DNA of 43,700 nucleotides from Chitinophaga pinensis (GTDB lineage Bacteria; Bacteroidota; Bacteroidia; NS11-12g; UBA9320): the NCBI GenBank assembly GCA_945907065.1, contig CAMDSC010000020.1, forward strand, positions 1 to 43,700, in the 5' to 3' direction. How positions within the stretch are numbered: position 1 is the stretch's first letter; each line of letters opens with the position of its first letter. The notes beneath the pieces are model-generated. The model saw only the letters and a list, made by a program, of their open reading frames with translations. It was not told the origin of the DNA and made no database searches. The translations under genes and the position numbers were made by a program. Shown piece after piece: positions 10,500 to 18,368 of the stretch.

Positions 10500-10504
10500 G
10501 GAGG
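10498..10504 (+). promoter_or_regulatory. Strong Shine-Dalgarno site before rplI
   Basis: AAGGAGG overlaps the last two bases of the rpsR stop codon, with 8 nt between GGAGG and the rplI ATG. This is the second of only two strong sites seen in the window. Confidence 0.85.
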
Positions 10505-10512
10505 AAATTATT

Positions 10513-10956
10513 ATGAAAATTATTTTAAAAGAAGATATAAAAAACTTGGGACAAAAAGATGACGTTGTAGCTGTAAAAAACGGTTATGGTCGCAATTTCC
10601 TTATCCCTACCGGTAAAGCTAGCTTAGCTACTGAATCAGCCCTTAAGGTATTGGCTGAAAACATTAAGCAAAGCAAATACAAGCAAGATAAAATTAAAAT
10701 GATTGCAACAGAATATGCTGAAAAATTAGATGGAACTACTATCGACATTCTTACAAAAGCAGGTTCAAACGGTAAGATTTTTGGTTCCGTAACAACTATT
10801 CAAATTGCTCAATCACTTAAAGATAAAGGATTTGATGTGGATAGAAGAAAAATTATTGTTGATGATATTAAATTTTTGGGTGAATATAAAGCGATAGTAA
10901 ACTTACATAGAGAAGTTTCTGTAACTGTAAATCTGAATGTAATTCAGGAGGCTTAA
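10513..10956 (+). CDS. rplI: 50S ribosomal protein bL9
   Basis: bL9 reaches from the L1 stalk base towards neighbouring ribosomes and helps hold reading frame. The 147-residue product has the family signature NGYGRNFLIPTGKA in the N-terminal domain, a long connecting helix, and a C-terminal domain ending in VSVTVNLNVI, all at normal length. It is the last gene of the rpsF operon, 13 bp after rpsR, and is followed by a strong terminator. Confidence 0.97.
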   Translation: MKIILKEDIKNLGQKDDVVAVKNGYGRNFLIPTGKASLATESALKVLAENIKQSKYKQDKIKMIATEYAEKLDGTTIDILTKAGSNGKIFGSVTTIQIAQSLKDKGFDVDRRKIIVDDIKFLGEYKAIVNLHREVSVTVNLNVIQEA

Positions 10957-10974
10957 AAATTTCAAATAGTATAT

Positions 10975-11008
10975 AAAAAACCGCTAAGAAATTAGCGGTT
11001 TTTTTTTG
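10975..11008. terminator. Bidirectional terminator between rplI and the permease gene
   Basis: Stem CCGCTAA/TTAGCGG with loop GAAA, flanked by A-runs on the left and nine T on the right. It can end the rplI transcript (+) and the convergent permease transcript (-), whose stop is at 11011. Confidence 0.92.
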
Positions 11009-11010
11009 CA

Positions 11011-12237
11011 CTATTCGTAACGCAAAGCCTCAATTGGATCTAATCTTGCGGCTTGTCTTGCCGGCATTATTCCAGCTAAAAGACCAACAACCGTGCAAAG
11101 TATAATTGCCAAAGTAATCCAAGCCCAGGGAAACACCATTGGCCCACTAATCATTGAAGAAACTGCATTTCCCACTATTAATCCTAATATTATTCCACCC
11201 ATACCACCCAATTGGCAAATAACAATAGCTTCCATCAAAAATTGTCGGAGAATTTGGCCTTGCTTGGCTCCTAAAGCTTTTCGAGTTCCAATTTCACGGG
11301 TTCGTTCTTTTACCGATACCAACATAATATTCATTAAACCAATGGCTGCGCCAAAAAGAGTAATAAAAGCTATGATATATGCAGCTACACTTACAAACGA
11401 AAGGCTGGAAATAAGCTTGGTTGAAAGTCCGTCACTCGACTGGAAATCAAAATTCGTAGCCATTTTTGGAGTCAACCCCCTTACACTTCTAAATATTCCG
11501 GTTGCATAATTTTGAGCAGCTTCAAGCATAGTGTGATCATCTACTTTTACACCAATACTATAACTGCTGCCCGGCTGATAAAATTTCTTATTTGCAGTAG
11601 TATATGGAACTATTACAATTCTATTAGAACCAAAATCAAATGCCTGGCCTTTGGATTTTAAAACTCCTATAACTATATATTTAGTTCCACCTGTAACAAT
11701 TAGTTTGTTTAATGCAGAAACTCCTTTAAAAAGTTTTGTATTTAACTCCTCTCCTATTACAGCTACTTGCGACTCATTTTGCAAATCGGCCTCTGAAATA
11801 TATCTACCTTCTGCTATTTGCTGCCCGTTAATACTTAAATAATTTTCATCAGCACCAGTTATATTTACATTTGGATTGCTTTTTTCGTAAGCTGATTTTA
11901 CAACTGCCATTCCCGAATACGTAATATAATTGGAAACGACAGCAGGAAATTTAAATCGTTCTTTAAAATTTTGACATTGTTTTAAATCAATTGTTTTGAA
12001 ATGTTTTCTTTCATGCTGATTAAAATCAACAAAGGCACTTCCGTTAATTATTGTAAAAGTATTAGTACCAAGTAAACTAAAGTTTTGAGTTATTGAAGCT
12101 TTCATTCCATCAATGGCGGTAAGCATTCCTACAAGAGCCATTATTCCAATGGCAATAATAAGACAGGTAAGTATTGCCCTACCCAAATTCGCCTTTACGG
12201 CATCAATAGCAATTCTAATATCTTGAATTAATGACAC
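11011..12237 (-). CDS. MacB/FtsX-type ABC transporter permease
   Basis: The 408-residue protein has the MacB-PCD plus FtsX layout: one membrane helix near residues 18-40, a periplasmic domain of about 240 residues, then three membrane helices. The cytoplasmic segment MLVSVKERTREIGTRKALGA between helices 2 and 3 is the FtsX signature, and the end DPIEALRYE is typical of the family. Such permeases pair with a LolD/MacB-like ATPase for lipoprotein release, drug or peptide export; no ATPase gene is adjacent, so the substrate is unknown. The Fe-S carrier gene lies 104 bp upstream on the same strand. Confidence 0.9.
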   Translation of the reverse strand: MSLIQDIRIAIDAVKANLGRAILTCLIIAIGIMALVGMLTAIDGMKASITQNFSLLGTNTFTIINGSAFVDFNQHERKHFKTIDLKQCQNFKERFKFPAVVSNYITYSGMAVVKSAYEKSNPNVNITGADENYLSINGQQIAEGRYISEADLQNESQVAVIGEELNTKLFKGVSALNKLIVTGGTKYIVIGVLKSKGQAFDFGSNRIVIVPYTTANKKFYQPGSSYSIGVKVDDHTMLEAAQNYATGIFRSVRGLTPKMATNFDFQSSDGLSTKLISSLSFVSVAAYIIAFITLFGAAIGLMNIMLVSVKERTREIGTRKALGAKQGQILRQFLMEAIVICQLGGMGGIILGLIVGNAVSSMISGPMVFPWAWITLAIILCTVVGLLAGIMPARQAARLDPIEALRYE

Positions 12238-12341
12238 ATTTATTAGTTTAGAATTTTACACAAATGAAACCCTCAATTGGGCAAACAAAAAAGATTTTAT
12301 TAAAAATTAGATTTAGAAGCGGTAAACTTCGATTAAGTAAA

Positions 12342-12692
12342 TTAGGCCGAAAAAGAAGTTCCACATCCACATGTTTCTTTGGCATTAGGATTGGTAAAAG
12401 TAAAACCTCTAGAGTTGAGCCCATCAGCATAATCCACCTGCATTCCAATAACATACATTATATGTGCTTTTTCCATCACAATTTCAGCACCTTCAACGTC
12501 ATATAAAGTGTCACCTTGTTTTATATCATCAAAAGCCAATAAGTAAGATAATCCTGAACAGCCGCCACCTTTTACACCAATTCTTAAAGCTTGACCGGGT
12601 TGAATATCTGTACTATTTTCCAATCGCTTGATTTCAGCAATGGCAGCAGGAGTAATAGCTATTGGGCAATCATTAAGTATTTCAGTTATCAT
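12342..12692 (-). CDS. A-type iron-sulfur carrier (HesB/IscA family)
   Basis: The 116-residue protein has the three cysteines that bind iron or an Fe-S cluster: Cys45 in GGGCSGLSY, and Cys108 and Cys110 in CGCGTSF. It delivers clusters to target proteins. It could be called IscA, SufA or ErpA; sequence inspection alone does not decide. It is not next to other Fe-S assembly genes, but fdx and iscX occur at 35 kb. The ATG at 12692 is the only sensible start. Confidence 0.93.
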   Translation of the reverse strand: MITEILNDCPIAITPAAIAEIKRLENSTDIQPGQALRIGVKGGGCSGLSYLLAFDDIKQGDTLYDVEGAEIVMEKAHIMYVIGMQVDYADGLNSRGFTFTNPNAKETCGCGTSFSA

Positions 12693-12759
12693 AACAGTTT
12701 ACAAAATTAATGCAAATTTTTTTGCAAAATGCTATAAGTTATTAGTTACTAAAAATTAC

Positions 12760-12767
12760 TACATTTG
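12760..12767 (+). promoter_or_regulatory. Promoter -7 element (TACATTTG) close to the 12774 start
   Basis: Exact TAnnTTTG match followed by C, ending 6 bp before the ATG. No good -33 box. A transcript from here would start at or next to the ATG. Confidence 0.55.
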
Positions 12768-12773
12768 CCATCT

Positions 12774-13319
12774 ATGTTATTCCTTCAGACCAATACATTT
12801 GATGTTATAGTTGATATACTTAAATTTATTATTCCTGCAATAATAGTTTTTTCAGCTACCTATATAATGATGCGCCAATTTTTGGAAGAAGACTATAGGA
12901 AGAAGCTTTTAGATATAAAGGAAAAAAATGCAGGAACCATCACCCCAATAAAATTGCAGGCTTATGAAAGGCTTACGATTTTATTAGAACGAATTGCTCC
13001 TGATAATTTAGTACTAATGCTTTCACAACCTCGACAAACTGCCACCGAACTTAGATTACTTATAATAAATCAGGTAAGTGACGAATTTAATCATAATATT
13101 TCACAACAAATTTATATTTCCAGTCAAGCTTGGGAGTTAATAAAATTAATTAGAGAGCATGTATTAACCATTGTCGATGAATCATACCATTCATTACCCG
13201 ATAATGCCAAAGGCACCGATTTAGGTAAAGCTATTATTAAAGAACTTATGAATCAAAAAAATCATCCCACTCGAGGAGGTATCGAATTTCTTAAAAAAGA
13301 AATTGCTTTAGTTATGTAA
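12774..13319 (+). CDS. Conserved membrane-anchored protein of unknown function
   Basis: The 181-residue product has one N-terminal membrane helix (about residues 10-32) and a cytoplasmic helical domain. It resembles a hypothetical family often seen in Bacteroidota (DUF7935-like, from memory), with the patterns AYERLTILLERI, QLIYISSQAWELIK-like helices and a C-terminal FLKKEIALVM. An in-frame TTG at 12765 lies within the -7 promoter element, so the ATG at 12774 is taken as the start. It lies directly upstream of the dnaA region but its role is unknown. Confidence 0.85.
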   Translation: MLFLQTNTFDVIVDILKFIIPAIIVFSATYIMMRQFLEEDYRKKLLDIKEKNAGTITPIKLQAYERLTILLERIAPDNLVLMLSQPRQTATELRLLIINQVSDEFNHNISQQIYISSQAWELIKLIREHVLTIVDESYHSLPDNAKGTDLGKAIIKELMNQKNHPTRGGIEFLKKEIALVM

Positions 13320-13441
13320 ATTATTTTCAGGCCGATTGATTAAGACTATCTATTATTAATCAAAGATTATTTTTCTGTTAACAAAGTTTCTTTTTCAAAG
13401 TTCCTTTTTTTAAAAAAATTTTAACTTTTTTAAGTATAATT

Positions 13442-13488
13442 CGGGATCTGTTTTTTATAAATACATATAATAATATATATGTATCCCG
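13442..13488. repeat. Nested palindrome upstream of dnaA
   Basis: Inner inverted repeat ATACATATA (13461-13469)/TATATGTAT (13476-13484) with a 6-nt loop, framed by CGGGAT (13442-13447)/ATCCCG (13483-13488). The inner and outer right arms share two bases, so the two stems exclude each other in part. Confidence 0.6.
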
Positions 13489-13557
13489 TTAAATAACCCT
13501 TAAAAAGATACTTGACTTAATAATTGGACAACAGCTCTCAAACCCTTATTTCTCTAT

Positions 13558-13577
13558 GTTAAAAATTTGTTAAAAAT
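13558..13577 (+). repeat. Tandem GTTAAAAAT repeat, 11-bp period
   Basis: GTTAAAAAT occurs at 13558-13566 and again at 13569-13577, one helical turn apart, about 120 bp before the dnaA start. This could be a pair of protein sites on the same face of the DNA. Confidence 0.5.
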
Positions 13578-13694
13578 CAAGTATAAATAAATTTTTTTAT
13601 GTGAATTTTTATTCAATCTTTACAGACGAATTACAGAGGCAGTTCTTTTATAGCTAAACCTTTGAAATCTAATTATTTGAATTTATAAATACCT

Positions 13695-15128
13695 ATGTCA
13701 GATACCTATATTGAAGTTTGGAACAATTGTTTAAAAATTATTAAGGATAATATCCTTCCTCAAAGTTTTAAAACTTGGTTCGACCCTATTAAACCGCTTA
13801 AGCTAGAAAACAAAGTACTTACGATACAAGTGCCCAGTCAGTTTTTTTATGAATGGATAGAAGAACACTATGTTGGTTTATTAAAAAAAACCTTGGAAAA
13901 GGAATTAGGTATCGGCTCGAAACTTGAATACAATATAATAATTGACAATAGCCAATCGGCAAATGGCAATCCTTATACTATTAATGTACCTACCCGAAAT
14001 CAACCCAAGCATAAAAATGAAGTTGGCTTGCCAATTAATCTGAACAATAATATTCGCAACCCATTTATTATACCCGGGTTAAAGAAAATGAACATCGATT
14101 CACAACTTAATCCGTCCTATACATTTGAAAATTTCATAGAAGGAGATTGTAACAGACTTGCCAGAAGTGCTGGATTTGCAGTTGCAAATAAACCTGGAGG
14201 AACAGCATTTAATCCATTGATGGTTTTTGGAGGCGTTGGTTTAGGAAAAACTCACTTAATACATGCAATTGGTAACCATATAAAAGCCATTTATGAAAAG
14301 AAAACAGTTCTTTATGTTTCCTCTGAAAAATTTATAAACCAATATTATGATTCTTGCAAAAACGGTAATCATAACGATTTTGTAAGTTTTTATCAATTAG
14401 TAGATGTATTAATTGTTGATGATGTTCAATTTTTCTCCAAAAAAGAAAAAACTCAAGAAATTTTCTTTCAAATATTTAACCACCTTCACCAATCAGGAAA
14501 GCAATTAATATTAACTAGCGACAGACCACCTAAAGATTTAAAAGATTTGGATGAACGTTTGTTGTCCCGTTTCAAATGGGGATTATCCGCCGATTTACAA
14601 GTTCCCGATTTTGAAACCCGCATGGTTATTTTAGAAAATAAAATGTATCAGGATGGAATTCGACTTCCTAAAGAAGTAGTAGAATATGTAGCTCATAATA
14701 TCGACAGCAACGTTCGTGAATTAGAAGGGGCATTAATAAGCTTATTGGCTCAGGCTTCGTTAAACCGTAAGGAAATTGATATTGAGTTGGCTAAAAAGAT
14801 GATGAAGAATTTTGTTAAACATTCGTCACGTGAGGTTTCTATTGATTATATCCAAAAACTAGTAACAGAATTTTATGGCCTTTCTGTTGAGCAGCTTAAA
14901 TCCAAAACTCGCAAACGTGAGATTGTTCAAGCTCGCCAAATTTCAATGTACTATGCCAAAAGCATGACCAAAGCTTCATTAAAAAGCATTGGAACATATT
15001 TTGGTGGTCGCGACCACTCCACAGTAATACATGCCTGTCAAACTGTGAATGATTTGATAGATACTGATAAAAAATTTAAAAATGATGTAGAGGAAATAGG
15101 AAAACGAATTAAGATCAATACTTTTTAA
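13695..15128 (+). CDS. dnaA: Chromosomal replication initiator protein DnaA
   Basis: DnaA binds origin DNA and opens it. The 477-residue product shows domain I (about 1-90), a linker, the AAA+ domain with Walker A GGVGLGKT (179-186), Walker B LIVDDVQF (239-246) and the sensor region LLSRFKWGL, and domain IV with the DNA-binding signature GRDHSTVIHACQTV. Length and order are normal. No dnaN, recF or gyrB follows, which is common in Bacteroidota. There is no Shine-Dalgarno site. Confidence 0.98.
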   Translation: MSDTYIEVWNNCLKIIKDNILPQSFKTWFDPIKPLKLENKVLTIQVPSQFFYEWIEEHYVGLLKKTLEKELGIGSKLEYNIIIDNSQSANGNPYTINVPTRNQPKHKNEVGLPINLNNNIRNPFIIPGLKKMNIDSQLNPSYTFENFIEGDCNRLARSAGFAVANKPGGTAFNPLMVFGGVGLGKTHLIHAIGNHIKAIYEKKTVLYVSSEKFINQYYDSCKNGNHNDFVSFYQLVDVLIVDDVQFFSKKEKTQEIFFQIFNHLHQSGKQLILTSDRPPKDLKDLDERLLSRFKWGLSADLQVPDFETRMVILENKMYQDGIRLPKEVVEYVAHNIDSNVRELEGALISLLAQASLNRKEIDIELAKKMMKNFVKHSSREVSIDYIQKLVTEFYGLSVEQLKSKTRKREIVQARQISMYYAKSMTKASLKSIGTYFGGRDHSTVIHACQTVNDLIDTDKKFKNDVEEIGKRIKINTF

Positions 15129-15135
15129 AAAATAC

Positions 15136-15162
15136 AAACCCTGTCTCGGCAGGTTTTTTTTT
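15136..15162 (+). terminator. Terminator of dnaA
   Basis: Stem AAAcCCTG/CAGGtTTT with one mismatch and a short loop, followed by an unbroken T-run, 8 bp after the dnaA stop. Confidence 0.65.
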
Positions 15163-15205
15163 AATACATTACTTTAAAATAATTATAATAAATAGTTTAA
15201 AGAAT

Positions 15206-15213
15206 TACATTTG
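15206..15213 (+). promoter_or_regulatory. Promoter -7 element (TACATTTG) for the 15222 gene
   Basis: Exact TAnnTTTG match ending 8 bp before the ATG; no clear -33 box. Confidence 0.45.
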
Positions 15214-15221
15214 TTGAGCCA

Positions 15222-15713
15222 ATGACTAAAATCCACGATTATTTTCAGGCTGAGAAAAACGAAAGCTTAGTATTTGTAATAGTTGGAGCAACTGCTATTC
15301 TTTGTGGATTTTATTTTCTATTAGTTGTAAATTCTAAATTTTATAATGGTTTGAGTTGGCCCTTGATTTTCATTGCTATTATGCAAATATTTGTTGGCAC
15401 AATTATTTATTTCAGAAGCCCAACAGATGAAAAACGGGTTACAAATTTTGCTCAAAATAGTCCCAAGAATATTAATAACCTTGAAATACCTAGAATGGGC
15501 AAGGTTATGACCAAATTTAAATTATATCGCTATATAGAAATAGGCCTTATTATTTTAGGTTTGATTTTATTTTTGATTGCCTCGCCAACTGGTTTTTGGA
15601 GGGGTGTTGGCCTCGGGATAATAATTCAAGCCGGAATAATGCTTTTAGCAGATTCATTCGCAGAAAACCGCGGGCAACACTATTTAGAATTTCTGAAAGC
15701 AACTTTTAGTTGA
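15222..15713 (+). CDS. Four-helix membrane protein of unknown function
   Basis: The 163-residue protein has hydrophobic helices near residues 15-37, 42-62, 103-123 and 127-145, with a polar loop of about 40 residues in the middle. No conserved motif is recognised. It sits between dnaA and kmo with its own promoter-like element and is probably monocistronic. Confidence 0.75.
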   Translation: MTKIHDYFQAEKNESLVFVIVGATAILCGFYFLLVVNSKFYNGLSWPLIFIAIMQIFVGTIIYFRSPTDEKRVTNFAQNSPKNINNLEIPRMGKVMTKFKLYRYIEIGLIILGLILFLIASPTGFWRGVGLGIIIQAGIMLLADSFAENRGQHYLEFLKATFS

Positions 15714-15770
15714 AAATTCATTTTAATTTTTTATCACACCTAACATATCCAATCCATCTCACTTTAATGC

Positions 15771-15778
15771 TATTTTTG
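15771..15778 (+). promoter_or_regulatory. Promoter -7 element (TATTTTTG) of kmo
   Basis: Exact TAnnTTTG followed by CC, ending 7 bp before the kmo ATG, which predicts a leaderless or nearly leaderless mRNA. Confidence 0.55.
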
Positions 15779-15785
15779 CCATCAA

Positions 15786-17117
15786 ATGGAAAAAATAGCA
15801 ATTGTTGGCGGTGGCCTTGCAGGTTCTTTAGTAGCTGTATATTTAGCCAAGCGTGGTTTTGATGTTCATCTTTTTGAAAAACGACCGGATATGCGGAAAA
15901 ATAGAATTTCTGCAGGTAGGTCTATTAATCTAGCACTAAGCGTTAGAGGAATAAATGCTTTAGAAAAAGCTGGACTTGATAAACAGGTTTTAGCAACTGG
16001 AATTGCTATGACTGGTCGAATGATGCACACAAAATCAGGCGAACTAAACTATCAACCTTATGGTAAAGATGATCAGGCTATTTATTCGGTTTCAAGAGGA
16101 TTATTAAATATTAAGTTATTGGAATTGGCTGATGAAATGCCAAACATAACTTTGTATTTTAACACCAATTGTGTTGATGCCAATTTGCAAGAAGGCATTG
16201 CTTATTTTGAAGACGAAAACGGAAACCGTTCTGAATTTAAAGCTGACCGTATAATTGGCTCTGATGGCGCATTTTCGGCAATCCGCTATGAAATGCAAAC
16301 CAAAGGCAGATTTGATTATTCGCAAACTTATTTGGATCATGGGTATAAAGAATTAAGTATTCCGCCAAATGCCAGTGGTGAATTCCAATTGGATAAAAAC
16401 TGTTTGCACATTTGGCCTCGTGAAAGCTTTATGTTGATTGCATTGCCTAATCTTGATGGTACTTTTACATTAACACTTTTCTTTCAATTAGATGGACCAT
16501 TAAGTTTTGATTCGATAAAAACACCGGCCGATTTAGATGCTTTTTTTGACACCTATTTCCCGGATGTAAAATCATTGATCAGCGATTTACACCATGACTT
16601 TTTTAATAATCCGACAGGTCAACTTTGCACCGTAAGATGCTATCCATGGACCAACGATAAAATGGCTTTGATTGGTGATGCGGCTCATGCTGTAGTTCCT
16701 TTTTACGGGCAAGGGATGAACTGTTCGTTTGAAGATTGTGTGGTGTTTGATGAAATGCTTGAAAAATATTACCCCAATTGGGATACCATATTTAGCGAAT
16801 ACCAAAAATCCCGAAAACCCAATGCGGATGCAATTGCTAATTTAGCCTTACAAAACTTTGTGGAAATGCGTGATTTAGTTGGTGATAAAGATTTCCTACA
16901 TTTTAAACATGTAGAACATGACCTTACTGAACTCTATCCGGGGATTTTCAGATCGCAATATGAGTTGGTAACTTTTAGCAACGAGCCTTATAAATATGCC
17001 TTGGAACAAGGGGCCAGAAACAGCGAAATGGTAAAAAAGATTATCCGTTTGGGCTTAGAAGATAAGTTGAATGACCAATCCGTTATTCAGCCATTATTTG
17101 ATGAATATTTGAAATAA
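15786..17117 (+). CDS. kmo: Kynurenine 3-monooxygenase (FAD-dependent)
   Basis: It hydroxylates L-kynurenine to 3-hydroxykynurenine with NADPH and O2, in tryptophan breakdown and the eukaryote-like route to NAD found in some Bacteroidota. The 443-residue protein has the FAD dinucleotide motif IVGGGLAGSL (5-14), an RSINLALSVRG segment that is strongly conserved in KMO, and the second FAD motif GDAAHAVVPFYGQGMN starting at Gly297. A C-terminal hydrophobic anchor, known in eukaryotic KMO, is not evident. Other kynurenine-pathway genes are not in the window. Confidence 0.95.
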   Translation: MEKIAIVGGGLAGSLVAVYLAKRGFDVHLFEKRPDMRKNRISAGRSINLALSVRGINALEKAGLDKQVLATGIAMTGRMMHTKSGELNYQPYGKDDQAIYSVSRGLLNIKLLELADEMPNITLYFNTNCVDANLQEGIAYFEDENGNRSEFKADRIIGSDGAFSAIRYEMQTKGRFDYSQTYLDHGYKELSIPPNASGEFQLDKNCLHIWPRESFMLIALPNLDGTFTLTLFFQLDGPLSFDSIKTPADLDAFFDTYFPDVKSLISDLHHDFFNNPTGQLCTVRCYPWTNDKMALIGDAAHAVVPFYGQGMNCSFEDCVVFDEMLEKYYPNWDTIFSEYQKSRKPNADAIANLALQNFVEMRDLVGDKDFLHFKHVEHDLTELYPGIFRSQYELVTFSNEPYKYALEQGARNSEMVKKIIRLGLEDKLNDQSVIQPLFDEYLK

Positions 17118-17123
17118 TACCTC

Positions 17124-18368
17124 TTGAGAAAAAAATTTCTTTCCGATTTTTTCTTTATTCAGATTATTAATCTGCTAATAAAACCGGTTTGGATTTTGGT
17201 GATTGACCGAAAAGTTCAAAATTTACTGCCCAACGAGGAATACGGAACTTATTTTAGTCTGACCGGGTACAGTTTGCTATTTATGATTTTGTTGGATTTA
17301 GGATTAACCAATTACAACAACCGCGAAGTAGCCATTAACCGAGGTTTTTATAAAACCAATTTCTGGTCAATTATAGGTGCCAAAACCATTCTTACCGTAG
17401 CTTTTTTCAGTATTGCCGCCATAGTTGGATTGCTAATAGGATTCACTTCTACTGATTTTTTAATCTTTGGGTTGCTGGCTTTAAACCAAACACTTTTATC
17501 CTTCAATACGTATTTGCGCTCCAACATTTCAGCCATCCACCAGTTTAAAATGGACGGGATACTCTCTGTGGTTGATCGTTTATTTGTAGTTTTAAGTTTA
17601 GGTGCAATTATTTGGACCAGCCTGTTTCCAATGCAACTCACACTTTATACTTTTATTTTAGCCCAAACAGCCGGATTATTTTTAACCTTTATCCTTTCGT
17701 GGTTGGCTAATAACAGGTATTTAGGCAAAGCGGAGTTTCATTTTGATAAAACTAAAATTTTAAAACTCTTAAAAAAATCACTTCCTTATGCGACTATCAT
17801 TGCTTTAATGACGTTATATACCCGATTGGATTCGGTATTAGTTTTAAAACTTTTACCCAATGGGCGAGCAGAAGCTGGAAACTATGCCATGAGTTATCGA
17901 TTATTAGATGCTGCAGCAATTATCGGTACATTATTAGCAGGACAATTATTACCTCTGTTTGCTGCCAACTTTATTAATAAAGCCCGATTACAATTAATTA
18001 TAAAATGGTCATCAATTATTTTAATACCTGCAGTATTAGGCACCATCGTTTGTTCCTTAGAAAGTGATTGGTTAATAAAATTATTGTATCCCGAAAAATA
18101 TTCAGAAGAGGTTGGACAAGTTTTTAGTATTCTTATTTGGTGCTTTCCGGGTATGGTTTTAGTAAATATTTTTGGAACATTATTAACAGCAGCCGGTGAA
18201 GTAAAACGAATTAACCAAATGGCCTTGGCGGCTTGTATTATTAATATTACTGGTAATTTAATTCTAATCCAAACTTTCGGGTTAAAAGGAGTTGCAATTA
18301 CCGCCGTTATTACTCAGGTGTTTTTTGGGGTAATGTGCTTTTGGGGAGCACGGTCACTTTACCGATAA
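17124..18368 (+). CDS. Polysaccharide flippase (MOP/Wzx-like), TTG start
   Basis: The 414-residue protein is almost all membrane helix (about 12) and matches the polysaccharide biosynthesis exporters that flip lipid-linked sugar units across the inner membrane. The start is a TTG 6 bp after the kmo stop: the N-terminal segment with IKPVWILVIDRKVQNLL belongs to the family, and the first downstream ATG would remove it. It may be co-transcribed with kmo. Its 3' end overlaps the convergent GT-C-like gene by 15 bp. With the Wzz-like and ligase-like genes downstream it suggests a Wzx/Wzy-type pathway. Confidence 0.9.
   Translation: MRKKFLSDFFFIQIINLLIKPVWILVIDRKVQNLLPNEEYGTYFSLTGYSLLFMILLDLGLTNYNNREVAINRGFYKTNFWSIIGAKTILTVAFFSIAAIVGLLIGFTSTDFLIFGLLALNQTLLSFNTYLRSNISAIHQFKMDGILSVVDRLFVVLSLGAIIWTSLFPMQLTLYTFILAQTAGLFLTFILSWLANNRYLGKAEFHFDKTKILKLLKKSLPYATIIALMTLYTRLDSVLVLKLLPNGRAEAGNYAMSYRLLDAAAIIGTLLAGQLLPLFAANFINKARLQLIIKWSSIILIPAVLGTIVCSLESDWLIKLLYPEKYSEEVGQVFSILIWCFPGMVLVNIFGTLLTAAGEVKRINQMALAACIINITGNLILIQTFGLKGVAITAVITQVFFGVMCFWGARSLYR

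Larger units (their letters stand above)
13320..13694. other. AT-rich non-coding region upstream of dnaA; possible oriC or dnaA control region
   Basis: There is no credible ORF in these 375 bp. The region is very AT-rich with long A and T runs (13410-13440). It contains a nested palindrome (13442-13488), an 11-bp-spaced direct repeat (13558-13577), and a spaced inverted repeat ATACTTGA (13508-13515)/TCAAGTAT (13577-13584). I looked for the DnaA box TTATCCACA and close variants on both strands and found none convincing, so an origin is only a possibility. Confidence 0.35.

Noticed and set aside
11093-11509. Plus-strand open frame of 138 codons antisense to the permease gene
   Set aside because: Shadow of the coding strand; the permease frame has clear FtsX motifs.
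12264-12506. Plus-strand frame with a basic N-terminus overlapping the Fe-S carrier gene
   Set aside because: More than half is antisense to the A-type carrier; no promoter or start signal.
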